Below are positions 9,199-11,925 of a DNA stretch of 11,925 bases, piece after piece. Source of the stretch: DASPKT01 sp035627915 (GTDB lineage Bacteria; Pseudomonadota; Alphaproteobacteria; Azospirillales; Azospirillaceae). The stretch's first letter is position 1. Each line of letters begins with the position of its first letter. The DNA lies in assembly GCA_035627915.1 (NCBI GenBank), contig DASPKT010000025.1:1-11925 (forward strand), read 5' to 3'. Both the position numbers and the translations under genes were made by a program. The notes beneath the pieces were generated by a model, which worked only from the letters and a program-made list of their open reading frames with translations, did not search any database and was not told the origin of the DNA.

Positions 9199-9327
9199 GT
9201 GGCGACGACCCGCCCGACCATGAGCAGCCCCGCGACCGCCGGCCACAAGGCCCGGGCGGCGCTGCTGCCGTGCGTCCGCCTGACGTCGCTCCTTCTTACC
9301 GGCTCCCTGCGACTTATCGGCCCCTGA
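9199..9327 (+). CDS. leuL: leucine-rich leader peptide of leuA
   Basis: This is a 42-codon ORF. GTG 9199 has AGGA (9187-9190) eight bases upstream; an internal ATG at 9220 has no ribosome site. The last 22 residues contain 8 leucines: ALLPCVRLTSLLLTGSLRLI, then GP and stop. The three-leucine run is encoded CTC CTT CTT (9289-9297), and CTT looks uncommon in the neighbouring genes, which mostly use CTG and CTC. The stop codon lies in the 5' arm of a large hairpin. This is the arrangement of leader peptides in which ribosome stalling at leucine codons, when charged tRNA-Leu is short, changes mRNA folding ahead of leuA. The product itself probably has no other job. The symbol follows enterobacterial use and is inferred from position and composition. 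Confidence 0.7.
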   Translation: MATTRPTMSSPATAGHKARAALLPCVRLTSLLLTGSLRLIGP

Positions 9328-9406
9328 GCGCCGGTACCCGTCACCACCGGGCGTTCAGGGGGAAAGTCCGCGCCATCCGCGCGGCGTGATCCGGTCCCGC
9401 GGGACC
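9298..9406 (+). promoter_or_regulatory. putative leucine attenuator: competing RNA stems
   Basis: ACCGGC (9298-9303), directly after the CTC CTT CTT codons, can pair with GCCGGT (9330-9335). The same GCCGGT also belongs to a much longer hairpin, 9321-9335 with 9346-9361, of 15 pairs with one bulge and one wobble, whose 5' arm contains the leader stop codon (CCCCTGA with TCAGGGG at the base). The two cannot form together. Further hairpins follow: CCGCGC/GCGCGG (9368-9384) and the perfect palindrome GGTCCCGCGGGACC (9393-9406). A ribosome stalled at the leucines would cover 9298-9303 and favour the long hairpin; one reaching the stop would block it. No stem is followed by a T-run, so intrinsic termination is not evident; Rho or translation-level control are alternatives. 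Confidence 0.55.
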
Positions 9407-9484
9407 AGCCGATCCCACAGACATGCCGACGGCCCCGGACGCCAAGCGAGAGCGCGGGGCCGCGCCGCCAGAAGGAACACAGCC

Positions 9485-11071
9485 ATGACCGCCCGCCCCG
9501 CCGATCCGGCCGCCATCCCGGTCAACGACCGCAACCGCGTCGTCATCTTCGACACCACCTTGCGCGACGGCGAGCAGTCGCCCGGCGCCTCCATGAACCT
9601 GGAGGAGAAGATCCGCATCGCCCAGACCCTGGAGGAGATGGGCGTCGACGTCATCGAGGCCGGCTTCCCCATCGCCAGCAACGGCGACTTCGAGGCGGTG
9701 CGCGAGGTATCCAAGGTCGTGCGCAACTCGGTCGTGGCCGGCCTGGCGCGCGCGGCGCGCGGCGACATCGACCGCGCCGCCGAGGCGCTGGCGCCCGCCG
9801 CCCGCAAGCGCATCCACACCTTCATCTCCACCAGCCCGCTGCACATGAAATACAAGCTGCAGATGGAGCCGGACGCCGTGGTGCAGGCCATCGCCGACAG
9901 CGTCGGCCACGCCCGCAACTTGGTGGACGACGTGGAGTGGTCGGCCGAGGACGGCTCGCGCACCGAGCTGGACTTCCTGTGCCGCTGCGTGGAGACGGCG
10001 ATCAGGGCCGGCGCCACCACCATTAACATCCCCGACACGGTCGGCTACGCCGTGCCGGAGGAGTACGGCGCCCTGATCCGTGCCCTGATCGACCGCGTGC
10101 CCAACATCGACAAGGCGATCCTGTCGGTGCACTGCCACAACGACCTGGGGCTGGCGGTCGCCAACTCGCTGGCCGGCGTCGCCGCGGGGGCGCGCCAGGT
10201 GGAGTGCACCATCAACGGGCTGGGCGAGCGCGCCGGCAACGCCGCGCTGGAGGAGCTGGTGATGGCGCTGCGCACGCGCCACGACGCCATGCCCTTCACG
10301 ACGGGGATCAGGACCGAGCACATCACCCGCGCCTCGCGCCTGGTCTCCACCATCACCGGCTTCGTGGTGCAGCCGAACAAGGCCATCGTCGGCGCCAACG
10401 CGTTTGCCCACGAGTCGGGCATCCACCAGGACGGGATGCTGAAGAACGCCCAGACCTACGAGATCATGACGCCGGAGTCGGTCGGCCTGAACCGCTCCAC
10501 CCTGGTCATGGGCAAGCATTCCGGCCGCGCCGCCTTCCGCGCCAAGCTGAAGGAGCTGGGCTACGAGGAGATGGGCGAGAACGCGCTGAACGACGCCTTC
10601 CGCCGCTTCAAGGACCTGGCCGACCGCAAGAAGGACGTGTTCGACGAGGACATCGTCGCCATCGTCGACGACGAGGTCGGCCGCCAGAACGACCATGTCC
10701 AGTTCGTGGCGCTGCAGGTGGTGGCGGGCTCCAAGGGCCCGCAGCACGCGGTGCTGGAGGTGGAGATCGACGGCCGCCGCGCCGCCCCGGTGGTCAGCTT
10801 CGGCAACGGCCCGGTCGATGCCGTCTTCAACGCCATCAAGGCGGCCTTCCCGCACGAGGCGCGGCTGCAGCTGTACCAGGTGCACGCCGTGACCGCCGGC
10901 ACCGACGCCCAAGCGGAGGTGACGGTGCGGCTGGAGGAGAACGGCAAGACCGTGAACGGGCAGGGGGCGGACGCCGACACGCTGGTGGCGAGCTGCCGCG
11001 CCTACCTGCACGCGCTGAACAAGCTGGTGGTCAAGCGCCAGAAGACCGCGCCTGAGGCCCTGACCGCCTGA
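9485..11071 (+). CDS. leuA: 2-isopropylmalate synthase
   Basis: LeuA condenses acetyl-CoA with 2-ketoisovalerate, the committed step of leucine synthesis, taking its substrate from the ilv pathway encoded upstream. The length is 528 residues, the long bacterial form. The TIM barrel spans about 18-290: FDTTLRDGEQSPG carries metal ligand Asp23 and Arg27; VHCHNDLG has His216 and His218; NGLGERAGN supplies Asn252. The linker region shows HESGIHQDG and MGKHSGR. The C-terminal leucine-binding regulatory domain (about 400-520) is present, so leucine feedback is expected. ATG 9485 follows AGAAGGA (9470-9476) at eight bases; an in-frame GTG at 9386 lies among the leader hairpins and was not used. It is probably controlled by the leucine-rich leader just upstream. 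Confidence 0.97.
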   Translation: MTARPADPAAIPVNDRNRVVIFDTTLRDGEQSPGASMNLEEKIRIAQTLEEMGVDVIEAGFPIASNGDFEAVREVSKVVRNSVVAGLARAARGDIDRAAEALAPAARKRIHTFISTSPLHMKYKLQMEPDAVVQAIADSVGHARNLVDDVEWSAEDGSRTELDFLCRCVETAIRAGATTINIPDTVGYAVPEEYGALIRALIDRVPNIDKAILSVHCHNDLGLAVANSLAGVAAGARQVECTINGLGERAGNAALEELVMALRTRHDAMPFTTGIRTEHITRASRLVSTITGFVVQPNKAIVGANAFAHESGIHQDGMLKNAQTYEIMTPESVGLNRSTLVMGKHSGRAAFRAKLKELGYEEMGENALNDAFRRFKDLADRKKDVFDEDIVAIVDDEVGRQNDHVQFVALQVVAGSKGPQHAVLEVEIDGRRAAPVVSFGNGPVDAVFNAIKAAFPHEARLQLYQVHAVTAGTDAQAEVTVRLEENGKTVNGQGADADTLVASCRAYLHALNKLVVKRQKTAPEALTA

Positions 11072-11095
11072 GTCCCGGGGGCGTCACCCGGTGTG

Positions 11096-11123
11096 CGGGC
11101 GGGAGCCGGGGCGCTTCCGCCCG
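11096..11123 (+). terminator. terminator-like hairpin after leuA
   Basis: CGGGCGGGAGC (11096-11106) pairs with GCTTCCGCCCG (11113-11123) over 11 positions with one wobble and a 6-base loop, beginning 24 bases after the leuA stop. A second hairpin follows directly (11123-11144). No T-run comes immediately after; ATTTTCT appears only at 11163-11169. Confidence 0.45.
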
Positions 11124-11144
11124 TACTCCGCGAATTCGGAGTGC
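11123..11144 (+). other. second hairpin between leuA and mreB
   Basis: ACTCCG (11125-11130) pairs with CGGAGT (11137-11142) around CGAATT, extendable by two pairs (one wobble) to 11123-11144. It shares G11123 with the preceding hairpin. It may be part of a two-stem termination region. Confidence 0.4.
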
Positions 11145-11213
11145 TCGAGGGCTCCGCCAGGGTATTTTCTCAGCCGAAAGCGCGACAAATTCTGTGGCAG
11201 CGCCTTTCACCCC

Positions 11214-11241
11214 TTGAGCACTTCAGGGTAAGTGTTCTAAG
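11214..11241 (+). promoter_or_regulatory. candidate mreB promoter overlapped by a palindrome
   Basis: TTGAGC (11214-11219) and TCTAAG (11236-11241) have a 16-base spacer. GAGCACTT (11216-11223) and AAGTGTTC (11230-11237) form an inverted repeat with one mismatch and a 6-base gap covering the spacer. Transcription near 11248 would give a leader of about 90 bases that holds the perfect hairpin GGCGCACC-GA-GGTGCGCC (11273-11290). Confidence 0.35.
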
Positions 11242-11337
11242 CAAGACACGCGGCTCGTAGGGTCCCGGGGTCGGCGCACCGAGGTGCGCCCCTAACCGCG
11301 GCGGTCCGGACATCAACCCTAACTCAAGTCTCCGATC

Positions 11338-11925
11338 TTGCTGGGCTTCCTCTCCGCCGACATGGCAATCGACCTCGGCACGGCCAACACGCTGGTCTAC
11401 GTCAAGGGTCGCGGCATCGTCCTCAACGAACCTTCGGTGGTCGCCATCGCGAACGTCCGGGGCAAGAAGCAGGTCCTCGCCGTCGGCGACGAGGCCAAGC
11501 TGATGCTCGGCCGCACGCCCGGCAACATCCAGGCCATCCGCCCCCTCCGCGACGGCGTCATCGCCGACTTCGAGGTGGCCGAGGAGATGATCAAGCATTT
11601 CATCCGGAAGGTGCACAACCGCCGGAGCTTCGCCAGCCCGCAGGTCATCATCTGCGTGCCGTCGGGCTCCACCGCGGTGGAGCGGCGCGCCATCCAGGAG
11701 TCGGCGGAGGCCGCCGGCGCCCGCCGCGTCTTCCTCATCGAGGAGCCGATGGCCGCCGCGATCGGCGCCGGGCTGCCGGTGACGGAGCCGACCGGATCCA
11801 TGGTCGTCGATATCGGCGGCGGCACGACCGAGGTGGCGGTGCTGTCGTTGCGCGGCCTCGCCTACACGACCTCGGTCCGCGTCGGCGGCGACAAAATGGA
11901 CGAGGCGATCTCCTCCTACGTGCGC
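11338..11925 (+). CDS. mreB: rod shape-determining protein MreB, N-terminal part (3' end outside window)
   Basis: MreB is the bacterial actin homologue that polymerises under the inner membrane and directs lateral cell-wall synthesis. The first 196 residues of about 345 are present, open to the window end. Visible motifs are phosphate-1 MAIDLGTANTLVYV (Asp12 region), the conserved block FLIEEPMAAAIGAG (Glu135/Glu136), and phosphate-2 VDIGGGTTEVAV (Asp158 onward). The segment LLGFLSADM before the first ATG matches the family N-terminus, so translation should start before ATG 11362, yet the frame has a TAA at 11320-11322 and no ATG or GTG in between. TTG 11338 is the best start; no clear ribosome site precedes it. 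mreC would be expected downstream. Confidence 0.95.
   Translation, partial: MLGFLSADMAIDLGTANTLVYVKGRGIVLNEPSVVAIANVRGKKQVLAVGDEAKLMLGRTPGNIQAIRPLRDGVIADFEVAEEMIKHFIRKVHNRRSFASPQVIICVPSGSTAVERRAIQESAEAAGARRVFLIEEPMAAAIGAGLPVTEPTGSMVVDIGGGTTEVAVLSLRGLAYTTSVRVGGDKMDEAISSYVR

Noticed and set aside
9174..9389. Alternative 71-codon frame overlapping the leu leader
   Set aside because: It has no good ribosome site and an Arg/Pro-rich composition; the 9199 frame has the ribosome site and the leucine cluster.
9386..9484. Upstream GTG extension of leuA
   Set aside because: It would translate through the leader hairpins into an Arg-rich stretch; AGAAGGA at 9470-9476 fits ATG 9485.

Overview
The window is very GC-rich, with all convincing genes on the + strand. 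The protein families and the gene set (miaA end, ilvB, ilvN, ilvC, leuA, mreB) suggest a Rhodospirillales-type alphaproteobacterium, most likely Azospirillum or a close relative. That placement rests on remembered protein resemblance and on no database search.

Layout: 2-541 is the 3' end of miaA (tRNA dimethylallyltransferase). A sigma70-like promoter overlaps the miaA stop codon and leads into ilvB-ilvN-ilvC (650-4146), a branched-chain amino acid cluster. An ~84-bp double-hairpin repeat sits between ilvN and ilvC, and a second copy in the opposite orientation lies just after ilvC, so the two copies flank ilvC symmetrically. Next comes an accessory-looking block: an unknown 311-residue helical protein (4430-5365), a Tat-exported DUF885 metallopeptidase-like protein (5482-7305), an unknown 401-residue helical protein (7409-8614) that is a distant paralogue of the first, and a 66-residue unknown protein (8785-8985).

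The 499-base gap before leuA is not empty. It holds a terminator-like hairpin, a possible promoter, a 19-bp palindrome, and a short ORF (9199-9327) whose last 22 codons include 8 leucines. That ORF is followed by mutually exclusive RNA stems, the layout of a leucine attenuator. leuA (9485-11071) follows. The window ends inside mreB (from about 11338), whose expected start has no ATG or GTG and which is preceded by a palindrome-overlapped promoter candidate.

How the genes work together: IlvB plus IlvN form acetohydroxyacid synthase and IlvC makes the dihydroxy acids of the valine/isoleucine pathway. LeuA takes 2-ketoisovalerate from that pathway into leucine synthesis. Two control points are readable: valine feedback through the IlvN ACT domain, where the binding residues are conserved, and likely leucine-dependent control of leuA through the leader. 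MiaA (tRNA modification) and MreB (cell shape) are housekeeping neighbours. The roles of the helical paralogue pair and of the DUF885 protein between them are unknown.
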